Below are positions 8,933 through 18,287 of a stretch of DNA of 64,000 bases, in pieces. The position numbers and the translations under genes were made by a program. Source of the stretch: Pseudomonadota bacterium. Lineage in GTDB: Bacteria > Pseudomonadota > Alphaproteobacteria > Rickettsiales > UBA6187. The stretch is taken from positions 1-64,000 of the forward strand of contig JAQCEY010000002.1 in assembly GCA_027620075.1 (NCBI GenBank). The letters are read 5' to 3'. Within the stretch, counting starts at the first letter, position 1; the number at the start of each line of letters is the position of its first letter. The notes below the pieces were generated by a model. That model made no database searches. It saw only the letters and a program-made list of their open reading frames with translations, and was not told the origin of the DNA.

Positions 8933-11900
8933 TTAGAAAGCAAAACGAGCTTTTACAGCACCGCTGTGAGAATTGTAATCCTCTTTGCTTGCCCAGTCAT
9001 AGTCGAAAGAAACAGTTACATTGTCCTGAGCTAGAACATCTAAGCCCAAACCAACGTTGAACTGATGTTGAGCAACGTCAGCACCTTTAGTGGTGAACTG
9101 AGTTGCAGCAACTCCAACGAAGTTGTTCTTAGCTTCCTGCTCATCACCGATTAGATCATAAGTCCAGCTAGTGCTGATTTCAGGTATGTAAGTCATTGAA
9201 CCGTCAACGATCGGATAGTTCAATTTAACACCTATATCAGTTTTCAAGCTGTGAAGATCTTCGTTATCAACAGTAAGAGCTTGCGCACTACCGGTCTCAG
9301 TGTAGCTATCAAGTGCCAAGTAGTTATATTTTAATGAAGCTACAGGAGTAACATTTAAGCCACCCTCAACGTCCATTTTATAACCGGCACCGATTTTAGC
9401 AGTATATTGCTGACCGTCAAAGTCGCCTTTAGCTTGGTTAGAGATCGTACCTACAACTATGTTACGTGTAGTATCAAACTTGTTCATAGTAAAACCTAAC
9501 AAGCCGTCGGTAAACCACTTACCATAGTCATGAGTACCGTATAAGCTTAACTGGTATGAATCAATATCGGTATCACCGTTAGCCGAATCAGCTTCAGTTG
9601 AGGCGTAAGCAAAGCTTGCACCCACTTTAGTTTCTTCGCTAAGAGCAGTATCCGCACCGATTCCGAAACCAAGAGTATCAGCTTGATAACCTTTTACGCC
9701 ATCACGATCATTTTGGTCTGCGGCAGTACCGAATACTTCACCCCAAACACCATGATTGTAAGACATACCACCAGCTGCAACACCGGTACCTGAAATACCT
9801 GCCAACTGGTCTAAACGGTTACCTACAACACCGAATCCCGCTTCAGCAGCAGCCGTAGCAGCAGCGTTGATAGCACCTGACATTTCAGGATTCAACGTAG
9901 CTAGAGAAGACTCAATCTGAGCAGCTGTCGTGAAGTTATCCAACTCGGCCTGAATCGCAAGGATACCTGCATCAGTTGTAACACCGATAGCTTCAAGTGC
10001 AGCACCTACCGCAGACTCATTTGCTAATGAGCTTGCAGAGTTATATGTGTTCGCACGAGTTGCAGTTAGAGTCAACGTATCATTTGCAACATCAGTAGTA
10101 GTCAAAGACGCAGCAAAGCTTAGTATGTACGAATCATCAGTAACATCAAGATTAGCAGCAGTTGCAGTTATAGCACCACCTGAATTATCTTCAAAGATGT
10201 CATAAGTAGTACCTGTTGCAACATAGTTAGTAGTATTTACTATGGCAGAAATATCGGCACCATTTACGAAAGTAGCAGCACCGGTTGATACCACTTTGTC
10301 ACTATCATCGGCAGTTCCCGAAGTGATACCGACTTGTAGAGCAGCACTTGCAGACTGATCATAAGTACCGTCGATAGTGAAAGTCACATCACTGTTAACT
10401 TTCAAAGTACCGTTATTGTCAAAGTCAACAGTAGCACCACCGGCATCATCGATAGCAACCGCAGCAGTTACAACTGTAGTAGCACCTTGGTCGATGATAA
10501 AGTCTTTACCAGTACCTTCCATGTTGAACTTATGACCAACGCTGAACGTACCGTTATCAACATTTACTATATCAGTGCTTACTTCACCACCGGTAGTTAT
10601 CGAATCAGTCGAGCTATCACCCACATTGATAACGTCACCGTTATCACCGTCAAGGTCGATAGTACCTGTTATAGAACCGCCATGCCAGTTTAACGTATCA
10701 ACACCGGTACTACCCAAAATAGCTGAATTAGTAGCAGATGCTGCAGTGATATTACCGGTATTTGTAATGGTGATAGTTTCGTCACCATCATTTGACGATG
10801 CCAAAGTAATAACACCACCTGTTCCGGTATTGGATATAGTACCCGAGTTAGTAATACCATCACCGGCACCAGTTGCAGCATCACCCAAGATAACCGTTGC
10901 CGCAGTACCTGCCGCAGTAATTAAACCGGAGTTATTGATGTAGTTATCACTAGTTAGGTTAGCTCCGGTAAATGTAGTCATACTGATAGCTGAAGTAGCA
11001 GCACCGGTTGACTTAATCGTACCTGAGTTAGTTATAGTTCCGTCCATATCGGCAACAACTATAGCATTACCGACAGATTGTACTAAACCTGAGTTAGTAA
11101 TGATACCGGTTGCAGTACTTAAATCGGTAACAACATTAATTGCCGCACCGGTTGAACTGTTTTGGATAGTACCGGAGTTATTAATTCCACCGGTTGTAGT
11201 GCCGGCAAAGTTAATTGTAGCCGCAGTACCTTGAGAAGTGATTGAGCTATCATTGTCTATATCCATAGTTAAACCGGTAGCTACATCAATAGCTGAAGTA
11301 GTCGAACTGGTTGAACTGATAGTACCCGTAGTGTTGTTCAGGTTAGTAACAGCCGCATCAATATCAAAAGTAAGAGCACCTGAAGTTATCGTACCTGTGT
11401 TAGTTAAGGTAGTGATAGCCGCAGTGTTTTGAATCGCACTTCCGGTAGCAGATGAGATAGTACCGCCGGTGTTGTTCAAAGTAGTGATTGCTGCAGCAGC
11501 TAATATACCTTTACCGGTAGTCGTATCTTGAATTGTACCTGTGTTAGTTAAAGTAGTAATAGCACCACCCGTGTTGTCAATACCGGTACCCGCAGTTGCT
11601 TTTATCAAACCACCCGTGTTGTTTAAGGTAGTGATTGCAGCATTGGCATCAATAGCGATACCTGTAGTAGCCTGTATAGTACCTGTGTTGTCTAACTTAG
11701 TTAAAGCACCGGTATTAACCTGAAGACCGGCACCGGTAGTTTCACTGATAGTACCCTTGTTCGTCATAAGAGCGATTGCACCACCCGTATGAACGGCAGC
11801 AGTACCGCCTGCGTTAGAGATTGTACCACCGGTATCGTTTGTAAGTGCAGTATCAGCTATAAGGCTTACAGTCAGACCCGCACCGGTATTTGAAATAGTT

Positions 11901-12706
11901 CCGGTGTTAGTTATACCGCCTGATACGGCACCTGTTGCCAAGATAGTTTGAGCACCACCTACTGACGAGATAGTTCCGGAGTTAGTGATGGAACCTGTTA
12001 GGGCAGCTGCGATACTAATAGTAACACCCGCACCAGAAGCTTCAATAGTACCGGCGTTGGTAATAGTTGAAGAAGCAGTACCTACGAACATGATTGCAGA
12101 ACCGGTAGTAGTAGTGATTTTACCACCTGCATTGTTTGTCAATGTAGTGATGTTACCGCCGTTACCAAGTGACTTGATAGCCTCACCCGAACCGTTTGCA
12201 GAAATAAGACCGGTGTTGTCTATCAAATCAAGAACTTTACCTGTAGTTATTTCAATAACGTTACCGTCATTCGCAGTAGTTTCAATAGTACCGGTTGTAG
12301 CAACGGTAATATCGCCTAAGTTATTGGCAACTTCAATTGCAGCAGTTGCGTTAGCACCGGTAGCTGTAATCTTACCGCCTGCAGACACAACTATGTTCGC
12401 AGTAGTATCAGCACCCACTTTAATGGTATCGGCGTTACCGCCACCACCAACACCTGAAATAGTGTTAGCACCGGTAGTTAACGTAAACCCGTTCGAACTA
12501 GCGTTTAATAATATAGCACCGCTTGTAGTGCCGGCAGCGTTAGAGTTAGCACCGGTAAGAGTGATGTTGGAAGTCAACACCTCACTTGTAACGGTACTAG
12601 CCGCAGTGCCTAAGTTTGCAGCATTTGCAGGGCTCATCGCCAATGCTCCCAATGTAACGGCAGATGCCGTCGTCATCAGGTTCTTTCTCAAAGATTTTGT
12701 AATCAT
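8933..12706 (-). CDS. Autotransporter / outer-membrane surface protein with repeat passenger
   Basis: A signal peptide (cut likely after SPANA, near residue 29) leads into a passenger of about 950 residues rich in Thr, Gly, Asn, Ala and Ser. It is built from degenerate repeats such as LTNTGTI, LNNTGG and TNSGTIS, as expected for a beta-helix. The last 270 or so residues form an autotransporter beta-barrel with alternating amphipathic strands and end in ARFAF, a C-terminal aromatic assembly signal. It resembles Rickettsia Sca/OmpB proteins in layout. ATG at 12706 has AAGG nine bases upstream; the longer TTG start at 12736 lacks such support. Likely function is adhesion or surface coat. Cysteine is nearly absent. 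Confidence 0.85.
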   Translation of the reverse strand: MITKSLRKNLMTTASAVTLGALAMSPANAANLGTAASTVTSEVLTSNITLTGANSNAAGTTSGAILLNASSNGFTLTTGANTISGVGGGGNADTIKVGADTTANIVVSAGGKITATGANATAAIEVANNLGDITVATTGTIETTANDGNVIEITTGKVLDLIDNTGLISANGSGEAIKSLGNGGNITTLTNNAGGKITTTTGSAIMFVGTASSTITNAGTIEASGAGVTISIAAALTGSITNSGTISSVGGAQTILATGAVSGGITNTGTISNTGAGLTVSLIADTALTNDTGGTISNAGGTAAVHTGGAIALMTNKGTISETTGAGLQVNTGALTKLDNTGTIQATTGIAIDANAAITTLNNTGGLIKATAGTGIDNTGGAITTLTNTGTIQDTTTGKGILAAAAITTLNNTGGTISSATGSAIQNTAAITTLTNTGTITSGALTFDIDAAVTNLNNTTGTISSTSSTTSAIDVATGLTMDIDNDSSITSQGTAATINFAGTTTGGINNSGTIQNSSTGAAINVVTDLSTATGIITNSGLVQSVGNAIVVADMDGTITNSGTIKSTGAATSAISMTTFTGANLTSDNYINNSGLITAAGTAATVILGDAATGAGDGITNSGTISNTGTGGVITLASSNDGDETITITNTGNITAASATNSAILGSTGVDTLNWHGGSITGTIDLDGDNGDVINVGDSSTDSITTGGEVSTDIVNVDNGTFSVGHKFNMEGTGKDFIIDQGATTVVTAAVAIDDAGGATVDFDNNGTLKVNSDVTFTIDGTYDQSASAALQVGITSGTADDSDKVVSTGAATFVNGADISAIVNTTNYVATGTTYDIFEDNSGGAITATAANLDVTDDSYILSFAASLTTTDVANDTLTLTATRANTYNSASSLANESAVGAALEAIGVTTDAGILAIQAELDNFTTAAQIESSLATLNPEMSGAINAAATAAAEAGFGVVGNRLDQLAGISGTGVAAGGMSYNHGVWGEVFGTAADQNDRDGVKGYQADTLGFGIGADTALSEETKVGASFAYASTEADSANGDTDIDSYQLSLYGTHDYGKWFTDGLLGFTMNKFDTTRNIVVGTISNQAKGDFDGQQYTAKIGAGYKMDVEGGLNVTPVASLKYNYLALDSYTETGSAQALTVDNEDLHSLKTDIGVKLNYPIVDGSMTYIPEISTSWTYDLIGDEQEAKNNFVGVAATQFTTKGADVAQHQFNVGLGLDVLAQDNVTVSFDYDWASKEDYNSHSGAVKARFAF

Positions 12707-12729
12707 CTTATAATACCTTTTTATAGTTA

Positions 12730-12795
12730 TTAACAATTTTTATAAAAATTATTAACGTTTTCATACAAATTTTAAAAACAAGCATGAAAAACGTT
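12730..12795 (-). promoter_or_regulatory. Two overlapping palindromes in the autotransporter leader
   Basis: A 26-base palindrome (12730-12755, one mismatch that becomes a G-U pair in minus-strand RNA) lies just upstream of the autotransporter ribosome site. A second inverted repeat, AACGTTTTCAT at 12754-12764 with ATGAAAAACGTT at 12784-12795, shares two bases with it. They could be an operator, a leader RNA switch or, for the second, a terminator for the upstream TPR gene. Confidence 0.4.
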
Positions 12796-12849
12796 CAGTT
12801 GAAAAAACAACTAGCCTATATGCTTATATTGTAAATAGAGATATTAAAA

Positions 12850-14352
12850 CTACAAATTGCAATTGTTGTAAATTCCGAAACTTTGTGTGGCATTATTGCA
12901 ACCGGATTTTATGATAGCCTTACTGTAAATTTCAGGCTTTAGATGGGCAAAATCGATATGGGTGTCATAATTTGACATGCCGTTTTTATTGTTAGTTATA
13001 GAGTAGTTATCCACATATCGAACTTCCGCTTCATTAGCCGAAATTCGTAGCTTTTCATTAAAGTAATTTATAAAAGCAACATATTCTTCCCTTCGGCTAT
13101 GGTGAAGCTCAGAAATTACAAGCTCTTCATGTGGTGCGGGGATACCCCATATATAAATATTATGGTTCATTCCCTTTAGAGGCACTATCACTTTTAAAAA
13201 ATAAGCATCTAACAACTTGTCGGTTTCTTCGTGCAGATCATTACCGTATTTTAGATAACGATAATACACTCCTTCGTTGGTACGGCAATCTATCTCACCG
13301 AAGCTCATGACTATGTTAGAGGCGGAAGGAATTGAGTTCATTATCCTTTTATACGCCACCTTCATCTTATTATCTTTGTCATTTATAAGATGCCATATTT
13401 TACAGCCCCTTATAAGCTCGGTTTTACATTTATAACCTGCGTTATTTATATTAATAACTTTATTGGAACATGTTAATGTATGGCTATCTCCTACTAAATA
13501 TAATATATTTTCGGCATTGCCGTCTTTCCATTGATGTTCCTTATAAAATGCGTCAAGATTTTTCAGCATATTGCAATATGCACGAATATCGCGGTTGTTT
13601 AAGTAATGAGGGTTTTTGTTTGAAATCGTATATGTTCTTTTTACGCTATCAATATTGACCGGAACATCACCCAGCACCCAATTAGCAACTTCTATACAAA
13701 GCCTTGCCTCGGCTTCATAAATAGAATCTTTTTTAAAGCCGGAAATATTAGCAGATATAAACTCCCTCCAACGACTAACTCCCCACTTATATAATAAAAC
13801 ATATCCGTAATTTAAAACAGCTACGTCCTTGCTCTTATCGCATTTACAATCCGTAGCACGTTTATAATAGTTTTCAGCCTCATTTAGATTGCCTTGCTCA
13901 AATAGTATATTTGCAATGTTCACAAGTGAGTCATAATAATCGGGTCTAAGCTCTATAGCCTTCTTATAATATCCGACCGATTGTTGAATATTTCCGTTAC
14001 TTGCCAGAACATTCGCAAGATTATAATTTGCTTCAGGATAATTCGGGTATAGCTCTATAGCCTTTTTAAAGCAATCTTGTGCTTCTTCTTTCATATTATT
14101 ATCGTTATAGATAGCACCCAGATTATTTATACCGTCAATATATTCCGGTTTTATTTCCAGAGACTTTTTAAAATAGGCGAATGCGTCCCCTATTATCCCC
14201 TTTTGTTTTGCGATAAGTCCTAATATGCAGTACGCCATATGGTTATCGGGATTGACCTCAAGGGATTTTTGACAGCATCTTATGGCGTTTTCATATTTAC
14301 CCTTATTAAAAAAATTCTCCGCCTTAATATAAAACTTACATTTTTGTTCCAT
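12850..14352 (-). CDS. TPR protein with C-terminal SGNH hydrolase-like domain
   Basis: About five tetratricopeptide repeats fill residues 1-170 (for example AIELYPNYPEANYNLANVL). After a linker the C-terminal half has SGNH/GDSL-like blocks: GDSH at 288-291 (nucleophile Ser290), FGEIDCR at 351-357, and DFAH at 467-470, which would give the catalytic Asp-x-x-His pair. Such domains act as esterases or as O-acetyl/acyl modifying enzymes on glycans. The gene is divergent from the TPR-sulfotransferase gene. No signal peptide is visible, so it should be cytoplasmic. The substrate is unknown. Confidence 0.7.
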   Translation of the reverse strand: MEQKCKFYIKAENFFNKGKYENAIRCCQKSLEVNPDNHMAYCILGLIAKQKGIIGDAFAYFKKSLEIKPEYIDGINNLGAIYNDNNMKEEAQDCFKKAIELYPNYPEANYNLANVLASNGNIQQSVGYYKKAIELRPDYYDSLVNIANILFEQGNLNEAENYYKRATDCKCDKSKDVAVLNYGYVLLYKWGVSRWREFISANISGFKKDSIYEAEARLCIEVANWVLGDVPVNIDSVKRTYTISNKNPHYLNNRDIRAYCNMLKNLDAFYKEHQWKDGNAENILYLVGDSHTLTCSNKVININNAGYKCKTELIRGCKIWHLINDKDNKMKVAYKRIMNSIPSASNIVMSFGEIDCRTNEGVYYRYLKYGNDLHEETDKLLDAYFLKVIVPLKGMNHNIYIWGIPAPHEELVISELHHSRREEYVAFINYFNEKLRISANEAEVRYVDNYSITNNKNGMSNYDTHIDFAHLKPEIYSKAIIKSGCNNATQSFGIYNNCNL

Positions 14353-14412
14353 GATATCTAATTCTTCAAAAACTATATTTTATTAGTAATTATGTATTTA
14401 TTATCCGTATAT

Positions 14413-14441
14413 TTGACATCATAATCATACTTCCTTATTTT
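14413..14441 (+). promoter_or_regulatory. Sigma-70-type promoter for the TPR-sulfotransferase operon
   Basis: TTGACA at 14413-14418 is a perfect -35 box and, after 17 bases, TATTTT at 14436-14441 is a fair -10. The leader would be about 30 bases. No ribosome site is seen before the ATG at 14478. Confidence 0.5.
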
Positions 14442-14477
14442 AATAGTGAAAATTGCATTAATTAATATATACAAATA

Positions 14478-16235
14478 ATGACCTTAGAAAAAAAGTCCTA
14501 TCAGATAAATGACATGTTGCTTGAAGCAAAAGAAAATTTCAACAAGGGAAGTACAGTTAATTCGACCCAAATATACAAAAATATCCTTCAAGTTGAGCCT
14601 TATAATTTTCATGCCAACCAAAACCTTGCCATAATATTGAATAATGGCGGACAAGCTGCACAATCGGTAGAACAGGCAAAACGTTCGTTATTAGGAGATT
14701 TAAGCAATATACCTGCTAATGATATAGCTATCCTTGGTCTATTCTTTTTAGAGCATGAAAAATATAAATACTCCTTAAAATGTTTTGAGAAAGCCCTAGA
14801 GAAAGAACCTGATAACTATTCTTTTATATATAATGCCGCATATGTTGCAAACAGGTCTGACAAGTTCAAAATTGCTATAAATTACTACCTGAGTGCTTTA
14901 GAAATAAAAAGAGAACCTTTGGTTTTAAACCAGCTTTCTGAAATTTATTATAAAACTTCCCAAATTGATAAAGCATTTTCTTTAACTGAAGAATCCCTGA
15001 AAATCAAACCCGACACACCCGATGCCCTTACCATGATGGGAAATCTTTTAATCACCATGGGCAAGCTAGATGATGCCGAAAAAAATTTATTGAGGGCAAT
15101 CGACTTAAACAATGAATGTATAGACGCATATCTAGCACTTGCTCGCATAAAAAGATTGGATAAAAAATATATTCAGAATCTTGAGCGGCTTTTGCAAAAC
15201 TCGTCCTTACACCCATCTGCCAGAACTTACGGTTATTTTGCACTTGGAGAGATAAATAACAACTTTAAAAATTATGACGAGGCATTTAAGTACTACTTGC
15301 TGGGAAACTCGATAAAAGTAACCGAAACTAATTTTAATATAACTCCCCTTATACAGACTACAAAACGCTATATAAGCATTTTCACTAAGGAATTCCTACA
15401 CAAAAAAAGGGCTATCGGACACCCTTCAAAAACACCGATATTCATTGTAGGCATGCCCCGTTCAGGCACTACCCTTACCGAGCAGATAATTTCATGCCAT
15501 AGTAAGGCTGTGGGCATCGGAGAGAAAAGCTATATTGAGCTGATAGCAAAAAAGATACCGCCCATAAAACCTAAAGGGAGCATTGAAGAATTATCTTTCC
15601 CCGAATGCTTACCTTATATGAAACAAAAGGATATTGCTATCCATGCCGTAAATTATTTTAAACTGATAGAGAATTTCGACGGCACAAAAAAGGTAGTTAA
15701 TAAACTACCGGCTAATTTTATTCATTTAGGGTTCATATCGTTCTTATTCCCGAATGCAACTTTTATACATTGTAAGCGTCATCCTTTAGATGTTTGTTTG
15801 TCGATATTTTTTCAGCTATTTATAGATATTGAATATTCGTACAAGATAAAGGATATTGCCGATTATTATAAATTCTATCATTCCGTTATGAAGATATGGG
15901 AACGGCAAATGCCGGGCAGGATATATAACAGTTACTATGAAGAGCTGTTGTTCAAACAGGAAGAAAAAAGCAGGGAGATAATTTCCCATTGCGGTCTGAA
16001 ATGGGAAGAGGCATGTCTGGAATTTTATAAGAAGGAAGGAAACGTACACACCGCCAGTAAGTGGCAGGTACGGCAAAAATTATATAGCAGCTCAATGAAT
16101 AAATGGAAAAATTATGAGAAGTTCCTGTTGCCTTTAAAAGAGTTCCTGTCCGCTGAAATAGCCGAATACGAGAACTACATAAATACACAAACCGGATATA
16201 TAGCATCCAACAATACCGAATCCGATTGCACATAA
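14478..16235 (+). CDS. TPR-sulfotransferase fusion
   Basis: Tetratricopeptide repeats occupy roughly residues 1-290. They are followed by a PAPS-dependent sulfotransferase domain: the 5'-phosphosulfate loop GMPRSGTT at 325-332 and the 3'-phosphate motif CKRHPLDVCLS near 430-440. The family moves sulfate from PAPS to a hydroxyl group on carbohydrate or protein; TPRs usually hold the acceptor or a partner. It is followed after 21 bases by the O-GlcNAc transferase gene, so the two are likely one operon. No PAPS synthesis gene is in the window, and no signal peptide is visible. Confidence 0.85.
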   Translation: MTLEKKSYQINDMLLEAKENFNKGSTVNSTQIYKNILQVEPYNFHANQNLAIILNNGGQAAQSVEQAKRSLLGDLSNIPANDIAILGLFFLEHEKYKYSLKCFEKALEKEPDNYSFIYNAAYVANRSDKFKIAINYYLSALEIKREPLVLNQLSEIYYKTSQIDKAFSLTEESLKIKPDTPDALTMMGNLLITMGKLDDAEKNLLRAIDLNNECIDAYLALARIKRLDKKYIQNLERLLQNSSLHPSARTYGYFALGEINNNFKNYDEAFKYYLLGNSIKVTETNFNITPLIQTTKRYISIFTKEFLHKKRAIGHPSKTPIFIVGMPRSGTTLTEQIISCHSKAVGIGEKSYIELIAKKIPPIKPKGSIEELSFPECLPYMKQKDIAIHAVNYFKLIENFDGTKKVVNKLPANFIHLGFISFLFPNATFIHCKRHPLDVCLSIFFQLFIDIEYSYKIKDIADYYKFYHSVMKIWERQMPGRIYNSYYEELLFKQEEKSREIISHCGLKWEEACLEFYKKEGNVHTASKWQVRQKLYSSSMNKWKNYEKFLLPLKEFLSAEIAEYENYINTQTGYIASNNTESDCT

Positions 16236-16256
16236 ATTTAAAGGAATGTTAATTTA

Positions 16257-18287
16257 ATGATAGAAACCAAAGAAGAAAAGGTAATTGCCTGTAACAAATA
16301 TTTCAGGGAAAATGATTTTATTTCATGCCTGAACGTGGCTAATGAAATACTGGTAAATGAGCCTGAAAATGCAGATATCAGATATATCTCGGCACTATGT
16401 TATATTGCACTGGGGCAAAAACTTGATATTGCAGAGAGCAATCTTATCTTCTGTATAAATAAATTTCCTCAAAATCCTGAGCTTTGGTTTCAGCTCGGCC
16501 GACTGTATAGCACGGGGCAACGATTGAACGAAGCTATAAAGGCATATCTAAAGACCCTTGAGTTAGACAACAACCATGTCGCAGCCCTTAATAATATCGG
16601 CAATATATATAATGACTCCGGTGATAGTGCTACCGCATTACAGTATTTCAACAGAATTTTGCAAATCAACGATTCCCTTTATTTTGTTTATAACAATATC
16701 TCACTAATATACAAAAAAGCAGGTTTATTGCGTGATGCGTTAGGTTATATATTAAAAGCTATAGAACTTGAGCCGAGCAGAGCAGATATAAACCATAATG
16801 CGGCACTGATTTATTTGTCGCTGGGTCATAACCAAAAAGCACTTGAACATTATCAGAAGGCATTTGAAATAAACCCTTACAACATACAGGTCGCCACCGA
16901 ATATAGGGAAACATTATCAAAAGTATGTGACTGGGACGAGGAAAAAAGGGTTGAAGACGCTATAAATACTCTCCTGCAATCCGAAAATAACAGAGATTTT
17001 CTAGTTGCTCCTATGGGCAATATTCAGGAGACATCCAATCTTGCTGAAAATCTGGAAATTGCTATAAAATATACAAAAAAACAGGTGCGTAATATTTTAT
17101 CTATTCACAGACCTTTTGAACATAATCCGTCACAGCGGGGAAATCGTGAAAAAATACGTATAGCCTATATGTCCTCTGACATAAACGACCACCCTGTGTC
17201 CCACCTGATGCGGGGCGTTTTCAAAAACCATGATAAGGATAGGTTCGAGATATACTTATATTCTTTTAGCGGACAGGATAAGAGCGGCTATCAGGATGAA
17301 ATAAAGTCATATTGCAATAAGTTCATAGATGTAGGTTCAATATCCAATTATGAAACAGCACGTATCATAAATGAAGACCAAATAGATATCTTAATTGACC
17401 TGAACGGTCATACGGGAACATCAAGAGTTGAAGCATTAGCACTTAAGCCTGCACCGATACAGGTAAACTATTTGGGCTATATAGGCAGTATGGGGGCTGA
17501 TTTCATTGATTATATAATAACCGATGAAATAGTAACCCCTAAAGAACATCAGCCTTTTTATACCGAAAAATTCGTATATATGCCTAATTGTTATCAGGCA
17601 AATGATAATATGCTGGAAATATCAAAAGATACGATAACAAAAAAAGATGAAGGACTGCCTGAGGATAAATTTATATTCTGCTCTTTTAATCAATCCGCAA
17701 AGATTGAGCCTGTTATGTTCAGTGCGTGGATGAATATTTTAAAATCCGTACCAAACAGCGTCCTATGGCTTTATAAAGGCAGCATCTATAAAAACTACAG
17801 CCTGACGGAACAGAACCTGAAGAAAGAAGCTAAAAAACACGGCGTTGACGCTGACAGGTTGATATTCGCAGAAGGCACTCCTATCAGTCGCCATCTAAAA
17901 CGCAAATCACTGGCAGACCTTGCTTTAGATACTAGGTTATACAATGGTGGAACGGTAACAAGCCAAACATTATGGGCAGGAATACCCGTATTGACCTTAA
18001 AAGGAGAAAACTTCGCATCACGTATGGCATCTAGTATTTTACACTCGGTAGGTATAGACGAGTTGATTACTCACACAATTGAAGAATACGAGCAAAAAGC
18101 CATTGAGATAGCCCTTTGTAAAGAAAGGGCTAAAGCACTTAAAGCAACGCTTACAGGTAACATAAAAACCAAGCCTCTATTTAATACCGAGCAATTCACA
18201 AAAGACCTTGAACGGTCATATGAACTAATGTTCGACAATTACATTCAAGGCAATGGCTGCAAGCCGATAAAAGTATCTAGGACTTAG
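16257..18287 (+). CDS. TPR O-linked N-acetylglucosamine transferase (SPINDLY/OGT family)
   Basis: N-terminal TPRs (about residues 10-220) lead into a family 41 glycosyltransferase region (about 298-660). The motif DHPVSHLM places a His at 312 where the catalytic-site His of human OGT lies. FNQSAKIEP supplies the lysine that contacts UDP. LYNGGTVTSQTLWAGIPV is the conserved sugar-nucleotide region. The enzyme should glycosylate Ser/Thr on proteins, with UDP-GlcNAc the usual donor; some relatives use GDP-fucose. AAGGA lies 11 bases before the ATG. Its 3' end overlaps the convergent methyltransferase gene by 11 bases. Confidence 0.85.
   Translation: MIETKEEKVIACNKYFRENDFISCLNVANEILVNEPENADIRYISALCYIALGQKLDIAESNLIFCINKFPQNPELWFQLGRLYSTGQRLNEAIKAYLKTLELDNNHVAALNNIGNIYNDSGDSATALQYFNRILQINDSLYFVYNNISLIYKKAGLLRDALGYILKAIELEPSRADINHNAALIYLSLGHNQKALEHYQKAFEINPYNIQVATEYRETLSKVCDWDEEKRVEDAINTLLQSENNRDFLVAPMGNIQETSNLAENLEIAIKYTKKQVRNILSIHRPFEHNPSQRGNREKIRIAYMSSDINDHPVSHLMRGVFKNHDKDRFEIYLYSFSGQDKSGYQDEIKSYCNKFIDVGSISNYETARIINEDQIDILIDLNGHTGTSRVEALALKPAPIQVNYLGYIGSMGADFIDYIITDEIVTPKEHQPFYTEKFVYMPNCYQANDNMLEISKDTITKKDEGLPEDKFIFCSFNQSAKIEPVMFSAWMNILKSVPNSVLWLYKGSIYKNYSLTEQNLKKEAKKHGVDADRLIFAEGTPISRHLKRKSLADLALDTRLYNGGTVTSQTLWAGIPVLTLKGENFASRMASSILHSVGIDELITHTIEEYEQKAIEIALCKERAKALKATLTGNIKTKPLFNTEQFTKDLERSYELMFDNYIQGNGCKPIKVSRT

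Noticed and set aside
8933..12706. Several long plus-strand frames (for example near 10575-10943 and 11985-12713) opposite the autotransporter
   Set aside because: They are antisense shadows of a repeat-rich gene with Thr/Gly/Ala codons, are almost pure Val/Ala/Pro/Ile, and have no ribosome sites.
12784..12813. AGTTG/CAACT hairpin after the TPR-SGNH gene as a terminator
   Set aside because: The stem is only five bases and the T-run lies inside the loop; the neighbouring 12754-12795 repeat is a better candidate.
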